From Gemmiger sp. An120 (lineage in GTDB: Bacteria > Bacillota > Clostridia > Oscillospirales > Ruminococcaceae): 44,832 nucleotides of DNA. Shown here in pieces: positions 15,955 to 23,644 of the stretch. The DNA is taken from the NCBI RefSeq assembly GCF_002160955.1, contig NZ_NFLN01000021.1:1-44832 (forward strand). The letters are read 5' to 3'. Below the pieces are notes generated by a model, which saw nothing but the letters and a program-made list of their open reading frames with translations, ran no database searches and was not told the origin of the DNA. The position numbers and the translations under genes are program-made. Each line of letters opens with the position of its first letter. The stretch's first letter is position 1.

Positions 15955-16851
15955 ATGGAAATCGATCTGTTTTCGCTGCCGCTGCTGCCCGCCGGGCCGG
16001 TGCCCGACCGGCTGGCCTGGGCCTATCTGCTGCGCTGCGCTGATGGCAGCCTGTACGCGGGCTGGACCAGCGACCTGGCCCGTCGGGTGGCGGCCCATAC
16101 CGCCGGCAAGGGGGCCCGCTACACCCGCGCCCGCAAAGGGGTGGGTCTGGCCTGGTGCGCGCTGCTGCCGGACCAGGGCACGGCCATGCGGGTGGAGGCC
16201 GCGCTGAAACGGCTGGACAAGCCCCAAAAAGAAGCCCTGTGCGCCGCCTGGGCCGAGGAGATGCGGCCCCGCCTGTGTGCTGCCACCCCCGCCGACGCGG
16301 CGGACATCGCGGCGGTATACGGCTGGTATGTGCGCAACAGCACCGCCACCTTTGCCTGCACCGAGCCCACCGTGGAGGACTGGGCCGCCGAGATCGCCGC
16401 GGCGGGGCAGAAGTACCCGTTCCTGATCGCCCGCAGCGGTTCCGGCGCGCTGCTGGGCTACGCCTGCGCCCATCCCTGGGGCACCCGGGAGGCGTTCAGC
16501 TGGGACGTGGAGACCACCATCTACTGCCATCCCGGCGCGGCGGGGCGGGGGATTGCCCGGCCGCTCTATGCCGCGCTGCTGGAGGCGCTGGCCGTGCAGG
16601 GGGTGTGGAACGCCTATGCCCGCATTGCCGACCCGAACCCCGCCAGCGAGCGGTTCCACGCCCGGCTGGGGTTTGTCTGCCAGGGGCGTTGCCCCCGCAC
16701 CGGCTACAAGCTGGACCGGTGGGTGGGGCTGTCCACCTGGTGCCGGGCCCTGAAAAAGGGCCGCGCCGCCCCCGCGCCGGTGGCCCCGCCCCCCGCCGGG
16801 CAGGCGCTGGCCGCGCTGCTTGACAAGTACGCGTCCGATGGGATAGGATAA
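15955..16851 (+). CDS. GIY-YIG nuclease domain fused to a PAT-type acetyltransferase
   Basis: A 298-residue two-domain protein. Residues about 20-100 are a compact GIY-YIG domain of the UPF0213/YhbQ type: AYLLRCADGSLYAGWTSDLARRVAAH, then RYTRARKG and the putative metal-binding E81 in RVEAALK. Residues about 105-285 match phosphinothricin-type N-acetyltransferases: ATPADAADIAAVYGWYVRNSTATFACTEP, YPFLIARS, SWDVETTIYCHPGAAGRGIA and the AcCoA loop, IADPNPASERFHARLGF, GYKLDRWVGLSTW. A short Ala/Pro tail follows. The ATG at 15955 is chosen for GGGAGG at 15940-15945 and because the fold starts right after it. Both domains look intact. Functions of the pair together are unknown. Confidence 0.85.
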   Translation: MEIDLFSLPLLPAGPVPDRLAWAYLLRCADGSLYAGWTSDLARRVAAHTAGKGARYTRARKGVGLAWCALLPDQGTAMRVEAALKRLDKPQKEALCAAWAEEMRPRLCAATPADAADIAAVYGWYVRNSTATFACTEPTVEDWAAEIAAAGQKYPFLIARSGSGALLGYACAHPWGTREAFSWDVETTIYCHPGAAGRGIARPLYAALLEALAVQGVWNAYARIADPNPASERFHARLGFVCQGRCPRTGYKLDRWVGLSTWCRALKKGRAAPAPVAPPPAGQALAALLDKYASDGIG

Positions 16852-16906
16852 ACTCAGAGAATGGGGATCTGCGCCCTGTGGGCGCGCCCCGCCGCGAGGT
16901 GGTTGC

Positions 16907-18259
16907 ATGGAAGCAAAAAATACAGTGGTCATCTTTGGCACCGAGGCCTTTGCCCGGGGCGAGATGGTCAATCTGGCGCTGAGCACCGGCGCGCTGGTGC
17001 TGGAGCGCACCACCGGCAATTACAGCCCCCGGGGCTGTTACCTGACCCCGGTGCTGCCTTTCTCGGCCTTTGACCGGCTGATGGTCAGCTGGGGGGCGGA
17101 CACCCCCCGGGGCACCAGTCTGGAGGCCGAGGTGCGGGTGTTCTGCGGCGACAAGTGGTCGGGCTGGTACGGGTTCGGCCGGTGGAGCCCCTTTGTAAGC
17201 CGGGCGGGCGTGCACCAGCCGGAGGCGGATCCCGCCTGGATGGACGGGGATGTGCTCTGCGTGCCGGGCGGCGCCGTCAAGGCCCAGGTGCGGGTATTTT
17301 TGTACAGCGAGGATCCCCAGATCACCTGCGCGCTGCGGCTGCTGGCGGTGAGCGTGCGGCCCAGGGACTGGAACCGGCAGGAGGGCCCGGCGCTGGACCG
17401 GGCGCTGAGGATTCCGGCCTACAGCCAGCTGAACCGGGACCCGGCGTTCGGCGCGGCGGGCTGCCTGCCGGTGTGCGTGGCCATGCTGATGAACCGGTGG
17501 GGGGAGGACATCCTGCCGGAGGAGCTGGCGCTGGCCATGTACGACGAGGAGGCCGGCTGCGGCAACCGGGCGTTCGCCGCGGCGGCGGCGGGGGCCTACG
17601 GCTACGAGGCCTATCTGGCCTGGCTGGATCTGGCGGGGCTGAAAGCCCAGATCAAGGCCGGGTACGGGGTGATCTGCTGCGTGCGGTACACCAACGATCC
17701 CGCCAGCCCGGAGGGTCTGCCCTGGCTGGAGGGCGCGGACGGTGTGGCGCCCTGGCACACGCTGGTGGTGCGGGGTTTTGTGACCGACCGGGCGGCCGGG
17801 GACCGGCCCGCGGTGCTGGTGAACGACCCGTTCAGCCCCAACGACGCGGCGGCGGAACGCTGCTACGATCTGGAGCAGTTCCTGGCCTGCTGGACGGGGG
17901 CCTGCTGCCTGGTGCACCGCAAGCGCAAGGGCGCGGGCAACGGCCATCCGGAACGGTTCAGCGCGGTGCTGCGCCCGGTGGGGCCGGTAGGGATGTACCG
18001 GTTTGAGGCGTTCGGCCAGCCGTACCCGCTGCCGGCGGATTTTCTGGGCACGCCCCAGCGCCCGGCGGGAACCCTGGCCTACACCCTGGCGGAACCGGTG
18101 GCCCATGCCACCACCGCCCACAAGCGGTTTTATTATGCCTCGGTCACGCCGGAGGGCAACATCCAGCTGCCCGCCCCGGTGATGGCGGAAGGCAAAAAGA
18201 TCACGGTATACGCGATCGACAACACGGGAAGCACCCTGGTGGCCGAGCTCAAACCCTGA
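16907..18259 (+). CDS. C39-like peptidase domain protein
   Basis: A 450-residue protein with no signal peptide or transmembrane segment visible. Residues 1-165 are beta-rich and Trp/Gly-rich (WSGWYGFGRWSPF), as in a carbohydrate- or wall-binding module. The central part is a Peptidase_C39_2-like domain. It begins IPAYSQLNRDPAFGAAGCLPVCVAMLM, with C186 as the likely nucleophile. GVAPWHTLVVRGF supplies H284, and VLVNDPFSP supplies N306/D307. The C-terminus is again beta-rich. Related clostridial proteins are annotated as C39 family peptidases of unknown substrate. It begins 55 bp after the fusion protein and has only a weak GAGGTGG site, so it may be co-transcribed with it. Confidence 0.75.
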   Translation: MEAKNTVVIFGTEAFARGEMVNLALSTGALVLERTTGNYSPRGCYLTPVLPFSAFDRLMVSWGADTPRGTSLEAEVRVFCGDKWSGWYGFGRWSPFVSRAGVHQPEADPAWMDGDVLCVPGGAVKAQVRVFLYSEDPQITCALRLLAVSVRPRDWNRQEGPALDRALRIPAYSQLNRDPAFGAAGCLPVCVAMLMNRWGEDILPEELALAMYDEEAGCGNRAFAAAAAGAYGYEAYLAWLDLAGLKAQIKAGYGVICCVRYTNDPASPEGLPWLEGADGVAPWHTLVVRGFVTDRAAGDRPAVLVNDPFSPNDAAAERCYDLEQFLACWTGACCLVHRKRKGAGNGHPERFSAVLRPVGPVGMYRFEAFGQPYPLPADFLGTPQRPAGTLAYTLAEPVAHATTAHKRFYYASVTPEGNIQLPAPVMAEGKKITVYAIDNTGSTLVAELKP

Positions 18260-18308
18260 GCCCGGGCGCCGGCTGCATAATCCAAACAGGCTGTAAGGAG
18301 GAATGGTT

Positions 18309-18899
18309 ATGAGCGCATCCATCATCGTTTTGAGCCGGCAGGTCTGCACCGGCGGCTGTGACGTAGGCAAAAAGGCCGCGGCGGCGCTGGGCATCCCCTA
18401 TTATGACAAGGAGCTCATCAGCATGGCCGCCCGGGAGAGCGGCCTGAGCGAGCAGGCGGTGGCTGCCAACGAACAGCGGCGCACCGGCAGCCTGCTGTAC
18501 AGCCTGTATTCCATGACCGCCGAGCTGCCGCTGGGGGATCAGGTATTCCTGGCGCAGAGCCAGGTGATCCGCAAGCTGGCGCAGGAGGGCCCCTGCGTGA
18601 TCGTGGGCCGCTGCGCCGACTATGTGCTGCGGGATCATCCGGGGCTTCTGCGGGTGATGGTGCATGCCCCGATGGAGTTCCGCCGCCAGTACGCCCGGGA
18701 TATACTGGGCTGGACCGGCGAGGACAAGGAGATGGACACCCGCATCTACAAGCAGGACAAGGCCCGGGCGTCCTACTATGAATACTATACCCAGAACCGG
18801 TGGGGGGACGTGCGCCACTGTGACCTGGCGCTGAACGCCGCCCTGGGAGAGGAGGCCTGCGTGCAGGCGCTGCTGGCGGCCTACAAGGCGGCCAAATAA
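18309..18899 (+). CDS. Cytidylate kinase-like protein
   Basis: A 196-residue member of the cytidylate kinase-like family (Cytidylate_kin2). It starts SIIVLSRQVCTGGCDVGKKAAAALGIPYYDKELI, where the P-loop reads CTGGCDVGKK instead of GxGGxGKG/S. The helical lid and the PCVIVGRCADYVL segment follow. The C-terminal half (DKARASYYEYYTQNRWGD) is typical of this group. Members are widespread in gut Clostridia, usually next to transporters; whether they phosphorylate CMP is not established. The ATG at 18309 lies 7 bp after GGAGG, whereas the ATG at 18303 would be too close. A MATE gene follows after 21 bp. Confidence 0.82.
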   Translation: MSASIIVLSRQVCTGGCDVGKKAAAALGIPYYDKELISMAARESGLSEQAVAANEQRRTGSLLYSLYSMTAELPLGDQVFLAQSQVIRKLAQEGPCVIVGRCADYVLRDHPGLLRVMVHAPMEFRRQYARDILGWTGEDKEMDTRIYKQDKARASYYEYYTQNRWGDVRHCDLALNAALGEEACVQALLAAYKAAK

Positions 18900-18920
18900 A
18901 GGAAGGAACAAGGAGACAGG

Positions 18921-20303
18921 ATGAATCAACTTGCGGAAAACAAGATGGGAACCCGGCCGGTCGGCCCGCTGCTGATCAGCATGGCGCTGCCGATGATCGC
19001 CTCCATGCTGATGCAGGCGCTGTACAATGTGGTGGACAGCATCTTTGTCAGCCAGGTATCGGAGGCGGCGCTGACCGCCGTGGGGCTGGCGTTCCCGATC
19101 CAGAACCTGATGATCGCGGTGGGCGTGGGCACCGGCGTGGGTGTGAACGCCCTGCTGAGCAAGAGCCTGGGCGAGAAGAATTTTGACCAGGCCGACCGGG
19201 CCGCCGACAACGGTATTTTTCTGGCGCTGGTGAGCACGGTGGTGTTCATGGTGCTGGGCGGGCTGTTCAGCGGCGCGTATTTCCGGATGCAGAACGTATC
19301 GCAGGCGGTAGGGGAGGCCGGCACGGCCTATCTGACCATCGTGACGGTGGTCAGCATCGGGGTGTTCGGCCAGACCATGATGGAAAAGCTGCTGAGCGCC
19401 ACCGGGCGCACCATGCTGTCGATGATCTGCCAGATGGTGGGCGCGGTGACCAACATCATCCTGGACCCGATCATGATCTTCGGTTTGCTGGGATGCCCGG
19501 CCATGGGCGTGGCCGGCGCGGCCTGGGCCACCGTGATCGGCCAGTGCCTGGCTTTTGCGCTGGGGCTGTATCTGCAGCAGTTCCATAACAAGGAGGTCAA
19601 ACTGACCCTGCGGGGGATCTTCCGGCCGCACGGCGCTACCATCCGTCGGATCTACGGGATCGGGTTCCCCAGCATCGCCATGATGAGCGTGGGCAGCGTG
19701 ATGACCTTCTGCATGAACCAGGTATTGCTGGTGTTTTCCGAAACGGCCACCGCGGTGTTCGGTGTATACTTCAAGCTGCAGAGCTTCGTGTTCATGCCGG
19801 TATTCGGCATGAACAACGCCATGGTGCCCATCATCAGCTACAACTACGGCGCGCTGCGCCCCGACCGGATGCGGGCCACCATGCGGCTGAGCATGATCCT
19901 GGGCGAAGGGTTCATGGTGATCGGGTTCGCGGTGTTCCAGCTGCTGCCGGACGCGCTGCTGCGGATGTTCAACGCCTCGGAATCCATGCTGGCCATCGGC
20001 GTGCCCGCGCTGCGGATCATCTCGGTCAGTTTCTTGCTGGCGGGGGTCGCGGTGGTGTGCGGATCGGTGTTCCAGGCGGTGGGCCAGGGCCTGTTCAGCC
20101 TGATCGTGAGCGTGGCCCGGCAGCTGCTGGTGCTGGTGCCGCTGGCTTACCTGTTCAGCCTGTCCGGCAACCTGACCGCCGTCTGGTGGAGTTTCCCCGC
20201 CGCCGAACTGGTCAGCCTGGCGCTGACCCTGTTCTTCCTGCTGCGGGTGAAAAAAACTATCATCCATCCCCTGGTGGAAAAAGCCCGCCAGGCTGCGGCG
20301 TAA
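18921..20303 (+). CDS. MATE family efflux transporter
   Basis: A 460-residue membrane protein with 12 helices in two MatE halves. The N-terminal half starts LISMALPMIASMLMQALYNVVDSIFVSQVSEAALTAVGLAFPIQ, the classic MATE opening. The second half contains GFPSIAMMSVGSVMTFCMNQVLLVFSE. MATE proteins export cationic drugs or metabolites using Na+ or H+ gradients. Start after AAGGAGACAGG. It forms a pair with the cytidylate-kinase-like gene. The TAA stop is followed two bases later by a complete family A element. Confidence 0.95.
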   Translation: MNQLAENKMGTRPVGPLLISMALPMIASMLMQALYNVVDSIFVSQVSEAALTAVGLAFPIQNLMIAVGVGTGVGVNALLSKSLGEKNFDQADRAADNGIFLALVSTVVFMVLGGLFSGAYFRMQNVSQAVGEAGTAYLTIVTVVSIGVFGQTMMEKLLSATGRTMLSMICQMVGAVTNIILDPIMIFGLLGCPAMGVAGAAWATVIGQCLAFALGLYLQQFHNKEVKLTLRGIFRPHGATIRRIYGIGFPSIAMMSVGSVMTFCMNQVLLVFSETATAVFGVYFKLQSFVFMPVFGMNNAMVPIISYNYGALRPDRMRATMRLSMILGEGFMVIGFAVFQLLPDALLRMFNASESMLAIGVPALRIISVSFLLAGVAVVCGSVFQAVGQGLFSLIVSVARQLLVLVPLAYLFSLSGNLTAVWWSFPAAELVSLALTLFFLLRVKKTIIHPLVEKARQAAA

Positions 20304-20305
20304 AG

Positions 20306-20509
20306 GCCAATCTGGGGGGACAACGTCCCCCCAGACCCCGGAAATCAGGGCCGAAACTATTCGGCCCTGGGGATAAATATAAAATACGGCCCGCGCAAAC
20401 CATTTTGGTCTGCGCGGGCCTTTGTTCATTTTCTTTCCCAAGGGCCGGAGTATTCCGGCCCTGATTTCCGGGGGGTATGGGGGGATAGGTTCTATCCCCC
20501 CATATTGGC
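20306..20509. repeat. Family A repeat, complete element (reference copy)
   Basis: Five nested hairpins in 204 bp. The left outer hairpin has arms TCTGGGGGGAC (20311-20321) and GTCCCCCCAGA (to 20335). The left middle hairpin is at 20347-20368 (AGGGCCGA with TCGGCCCT). The central terminator is at 20388-20420. The right middle hairpin is at 20441-20462 (AGGGCCGG with CCGGCCCT). The right outer hairpin has arms TATGGGGGGATAG (20476-20488) and CTATCCCCCCATA (20492-20504). The ends GCCAAT and ATTGGC are inverted repeats. It lies between convergent MATE and lacI-type genes and overlaps the last codons of the latter. Confidence 0.85.
20388..20430. terminator. Central terminator of the family A element
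   Basis: GGCCCGCGCAAACC and GGTCTGCGCGGGCC form the stem (20388-20420). TTTGTTCATTTTCTTT follows on the plus strand; on the minus strand the tract is weaker (GTATTTTATATTT). It serves both convergent genes. Confidence 0.8.
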
Positions 20510-21523
20510 ATCGCTGCGCGGAGCCGCGACGCTCTGGCGCACCACCAGCTCGCAGGGCATGAAGATATTCAGGGGCACGGTATGGCCGTGATCGATCCGG
20601 TCCAGCAGGGTCTTGACGGCGAAACTGCCCAGATCCCGGAACGGCACCTTGACGGTGGTCAGCAGGGGTTTTGTCTGTTCCGCTTCCGGGATATTGTCGA
20701 TGCTGATCACGCTCATCTGCGCCGGCACCGCCACCCCGGCCTCCGCCAATCCCCGCAATACCCCCTGGGCGGTGGCGTCGTTGGCGCAGAACAGCGCCGT
20801 GGGCCGGGTTTTGGCCGCCAGGATCCGCTCCACCGCCCGGTGCCCGCCCGCCGGATTCATCGCCGCCGGAAAAATCGGTCCCGGCGTCAATCCCACATCC
20901 AGCATGAACGCCCGGTATCCCCGGTAGCGGATCTCCTTTTCCGTCTCGCCCACGTACCCGATCACCCGATGCCCCGCCTCGTACAGATACTGCAGCGCCA
21001 TCTCCGCTGCGTGCCATCCGTCGCACACGATGTGATCCCGGCGTATCTCCATCTGATTCAGGGTGATGTGCACCACCCGTTTCTTGAACCGGCCGATCAG
21101 CCCCTCGCAGTCCGGCCCGCTCTTGCCCAGCACCACCAGGCCCTCCGTGCGGCCCGGCGCAAAGGCTTCCTCCCGGCAAAGACGCAGCGCGTCCTTATGG
21201 CTGTACCGGAGCCCCAGCCGGCACCCCTGCCGCAGCACTTCCTCCTCCACACAGGCCGCCAGCGCGTTGAAAAAACTGTCCTCTTTATAATCCTCCGCCC
21301 GCGCAAACAGGCAGCTCACCGTGATGGCCTCCTTCGGTGTTCCGCCGCCCTCCTTCAGCCGCTTGGCCTCCTGATTCGGCACATAGCCCGTGGCCCGCAC
21401 CGCGTCCCACACCCGCTTCTGCACCGCCGCGCCCGCACATTTTTCGCCCTTGCCGTTGATGATCCGGGACACCGTGCTGGCCGATACCCCCGCCAGCCGG
21501 GCCACCTCTTTCAGCGTTGCCAT
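20492..21523 (-). CDS. LacI family transcriptional regulator
   Basis: A 343-residue regulator. The N-terminal helix-turn-helix and hinge is ATLKEVARLAGVSASTVSRIINGKG. A periplasmic-binding-protein-like effector domain follows from about residue 65. Its ends include VIGYVGETEKEIRYRGYRAFM, TALFCANDATAQGVLRGL and SVISIDNIPEAEQTKPLLTTVKVPF. The ligand is probably a sugar, but no adjacent sugar genes are present, so targets are unknown. Start behind AAAGGAGGCGCATTCC. The stop and last residues (DANMGG) are encoded by the outer hairpin of the family A element, which implies that the element inserted into, and replaced, the original 3' end. Confidence 0.93.
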   Translation of the reverse strand: MATLKEVARLAGVSASTVSRIINGKGEKCAGAAVQKRVWDAVRATGYVPNQEAKRLKEGGGTPKEAITVSCLFARAEDYKEDSFFNALAACVEEEVLRQGCRLGLRYSHKDALRLCREEAFAPGRTEGLVVLGKSGPDCEGLIGRFKKRVVHITLNQMEIRRDHIVCDGWHAAEMALQYLYEAGHRVIGYVGETEKEIRYRGYRAFMLDVGLTPGPIFPAAMNPAGGHRAVERILAAKTRPTALFCANDATAQGVLRGLAEAGVAVPAQMSVISIDNIPEAEQTKPLLTTVKVPFRDLGSFAVKTLLDRIDHGHTVPLNIFMPCELVVRQSVAAPRSDANMGG

Positions 21524-21540
21524 GGAATGCGCCTCCTTTC

Positions 21541-21555
21541 GCGCAAACGTTTTCC
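21541..21555. promoter_or_regulatory. Probable LacI-type operator
   Basis: GCGCAAACGTTTTCC has the AAACGTTT core palindrome typical of LacI/PurR operators. It sits between the promoter and the start codon of the lacI-type gene, consistent with autoregulation. Confidence 0.55.
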
Positions 21556-21564
21556 TTGTCTTTT

Positions 21565-21593
21565 ATCATACCCAGTTCCCGCCTTTTTGACAA
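21565..21593 (-). promoter_or_regulatory. Promoter of the LacI-type regulator
   Basis: On the minus strand TTGTCA (21593-21588), a 17-bp spacer and TATGAT (21570-21565). Confidence 0.65.
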
Positions 21594-21620
21594 GACGGGA
21601 ATTTTTTTGCCCCCGTCCCC

Positions 21621-21649
21621 TTGACAGCGTCCGGTTTAGGTGCTATGGT
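21621..21649 (+). promoter_or_regulatory. Promoter of the gntR-ABC operon
   Basis: A perfect TTGACA at 21621-21626, a 17-bp spacer and TATGGT at 21644-21649. Confidence 0.75.
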
Positions 21650-21670
21650 TAGTTACACAAGTAATGAACC
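21647..21670. promoter_or_regulatory. GntR (YtrA-type) operator
   Basis: A 24-bp two-part inverted repeat: GGTT, two bases, TTAC, four bases, GTAA, two bases, AACC. It overlaps the end of the -10 box. A bound dimer would block RNA polymerase, so this is very probably the autoregulatory site of the downstream GntR protein. Confidence 0.75.
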
Positions 21671-21713
21671 ACTTAACCCATGGGTAGAACGGACAGATAA
21701 GGAGGTGAGAGGG

Positions 21714-22097
21714 TTGCTGCAACCCTTTAACGACCAGAGCGCCCTCTACCTGCAGGTGGCGCGGATGCTGGAGGATGGCATCCTGCGGGGGATCTACCCC
21801 GCGGAAGAACAGGTGCCCAGCACCAACGAGCTGGCCCGGGTGTACAAGATCAACCCGGCCACGGCGGCCAAGGGCATCAACCTGCTGGTGGATGAGGGGA
21901 TTCTGTACAAGCGGCGGGGCATCGGGATGTTTGTGGCCCCGGGGGCGGCGCAGGCCATCGCCGCCCGGCGCAAGGCAGCCTTTTACAACGACTATGTGAT
22001 CGCGCTGGCGAAGGAAGCCGCCAGCCTGGGTATCGATGCGGAGGAGCTGGCGCAGATGGTGCGCCGGGCCGCCGCCGAAAAGGAGGAACAAGGATGA
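21714..22097 (+). CDS. GntR family regulator, YtrA/YhcF subgroup
   Basis: A 127-residue regulator: a GntR winged helix (LYLQVARMLEDGILRGIYPAEEQVPSTNELARVYKINPATAAKGINLLVDEGILYKRRGIGMFV) followed by only a short helical tail. This short form defines the YtrA subgroup, which usually controls adjacent ABC transporters. The start is taken as TTG at 21714 because GGAGG (21701-21705) is 8 bp upstream. No in-frame ATG has such a site, and the fold begins immediately after. The stop overlaps the next ATG by four bases. Confidence 0.87.
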   Translation: MLQPFNDQSALYLQVARMLEDGILRGIYPAEEQVPSTNELARVYKINPATAAKGINLLVDEGILYKRRGIGMFVAPGAAQAIAARRKAAFYNDYVIALAKEAASLGIDAEELAQMVRRAAAEKEEQG

Positions 22098-23002
22098 ACG
22101 GTAACCAGCACCCGGAACTGCAGGCCCGCGGCCTGCGGCTGCGGTACGGAAAGAACGAAGTATTGCACGGCATCGACCTGACCCTGCGTCCGGGCTGCAT
22201 CTACGGCCTGGTGGGGCGCAACGGGGCGGGCAAGACCACCCTGCTCAGCTGCCTGACCGGTCAGCTGGCGGTGAGTGAGGGCACCGTGATGTGCGGCGGG
22301 CAGCCGGTGTGGGAGAACCCGGCGGCGCTGGCAAACCTGTGCTTTTCCCGGGAGATCGGCACCACCCTGGGCGGCGGCCCCAACAACATGAAGGTGCGGG
22401 ACTACCTGGAGGCGGCGGCGCTGTTTCTGCCCCACTGGGACAAGGAGTATGCCGCCCGGCTGGTGGAACGGTTCGGGCTGGACGAGCGCAAGAAGATCTG
22501 CAAGCTGAGCAAGGGCATGCTGAGCATGGTGACCATCGTGATCGCCCTGGCCAGCCGGGCCCCCATCACCATCCTGGACGAGCCGGTGGCGGGCCTGGAC
22601 GTGGTGGCCCGGGAGGACTTCTACAAGCTGCTGCTGGAGGACTACGCCGAGACCGAGCGCACCTTTGTGATCAGCACCCATATTATTGAGGAGGCCGCCT
22701 CGGTGTTTGAGGAGGTCATCCTGCTGGACGAGGGCAACATCCTGGAAATGGGCGAGACCGACGAGCTGGTGGGCCAGTTTGCGGCGGTGACCGGCGCCGA
22801 GGAAGCGGTGGACGCGGTCTGCGCCGGGCACAGGGTGCTGACCTGTGAGCGGCTGGGCCGCCAGAAACAGTGCGTGGTGCGGCTGCCCGGCGGGCCCGGG
22901 GCGCTGCGTGCCGGCAGTGAGGTGTACGTGGAACCCCTGACCCTGCAAAAGGTGTTCGTGACTCTGTGCGGCCACGAGGAGAAAGGGGGCGGCGCGGCAT
23001 GA
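22094..23002 (+). CDS. ABC transporter ATP-binding protein
   Basis: A 302-residue ATPase of the DrrA/CcmA-like type: Walker A GRNGAGKT, signature LSKGM (a variant of LSGGQ common in the YtrB-like group), Walker B PITILDEPVAGLD, then ISTHIIEEAASVFEEVILLDEG. The C-terminal 80 residues (ELVGQFAAVTGAEEAVDAV...) form a regulatory extension. It is coupled to the gntR gene upstream and to the membrane gene downstream through ATGA overlaps. It should power the two membrane proteins that follow. YtrBC-type systems respond to cell-wall antibiotics, but the substrate here is not known. Confidence 0.92.
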   Translation: MNGNQHPELQARGLRLRYGKNEVLHGIDLTLRPGCIYGLVGRNGAGKTTLLSCLTGQLAVSEGTVMCGGQPVWENPAALANLCFSREIGTTLGGGPNNMKVRDYLEAAALFLPHWDKEYAARLVERFGLDERKKICKLSKGMLSMVTIVIALASRAPITILDEPVAGLDVVAREDFYKLLLEDYAETERTFVISTHIIEEAASVFEEVILLDEGNILEMGETDELVGQFAAVTGAEEAVDAVCAGHRVLTCERLGRQKQCVVRLPGGPGALRAGSEVYVEPLTLQKVFVTLCGHEEKGGGAA

Positions 23003-23628
23003 CGGCGCGGGCAGTTCGGTTTTCGCTGCGGTGGGCGGCCATGCTGCTGGGCGTGGTGGTGCTGTTTGCCCTGATCACGCTGGGCTCCGCCGCCCTGTGG
23101 GGCACCGACAGCCGGGAAAACTTTATGGCCAACTATCTGATCGCCTTTCCGCTGCTGGCGGAGTTTATCTTTCTGATAAGCGGGGCGTCGATGGCCATGC
23201 CCATGCTGCCGCTGATGGTGGCCATGGGCTGCACCCGCCGGGCCGCCTGGGCCGGGATGCAGATCGTGACCTGGCTGTGCTGGGCGGTGCTGCTGGTGGT
23301 AAGCCTGGGGATGTTCCGGGCGGGGCAGGCCTTCGGGATGGAGACGATTTTTTCCAGCGGAGCGGTGTTCAACGGGCTGTTCCTGGCCCTGGCCGGGCAG
23401 CTGGCGCTGCCGGCGGGGCTGCTGGAAGGCCGGCTGGGCCGGGGTCTGGTGGCCGGGGGCGGTTCTGTGCTGATGCTGGGCGGGCTGATCCTGGGCGCGA
23501 TGCACGAGACCGGGATACTGCCCGACCCCGGCTTTATGGCGGCACAGGTGGTCTGCGCCGTGGCGGTGGTGGCGCTGTTTGCGGCCAGCCACCGGCTGGC
23601 GATGCGGCTGGCCCCGAAAAACGCGTGA
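22999..23628 (+). CDS. ABC transporter membrane subunit (putative)
   Basis: A 209-residue protein with about six hydrophobic segments (SLRWAAMLLGVVVLFALITLG, LIAFPLLAEFIFLIS, MQIVTWLCWAVLLVVSLGMF and others). No family is recognisable beyond an ABC-2-like permease. The start ATG at 22999 overlaps the ATPase stop, and GGAGAAAGGGGGCGG precedes it, so the membrane protein is made together with the ATPase. By analogy to ytr operons it is likely one half of the membrane channel. Confidence 0.7.
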   Translation: MTARAVRFSLRWAAMLLGVVVLFALITLGSAALWGTDSRENFMANYLIAFPLLAEFIFLISGASMAMPMLPLMVAMGCTRRAAWAGMQIVTWLCWAVLLVVSLGMFRAGQAFGMETIFSSGAVFNGLFLALAGQLALPAGLLEGRLGRGLVAGGGSVLMLGGLILGAMHETGILPDPGFMAAQVVCAVAVVALFAASHRLAMRLAPKNA

Positions 23629-23644
23629 CAAGGAGGGAGTTTTG

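Noticed and set aside
18249-21179. 976-codon minus-strand open frame
   Set aside because: It runs antisense through the kinase-like and MATE genes and through the family A repeat. It has no recognisable domain and His/Gln-rich composition, so it is a shadow.
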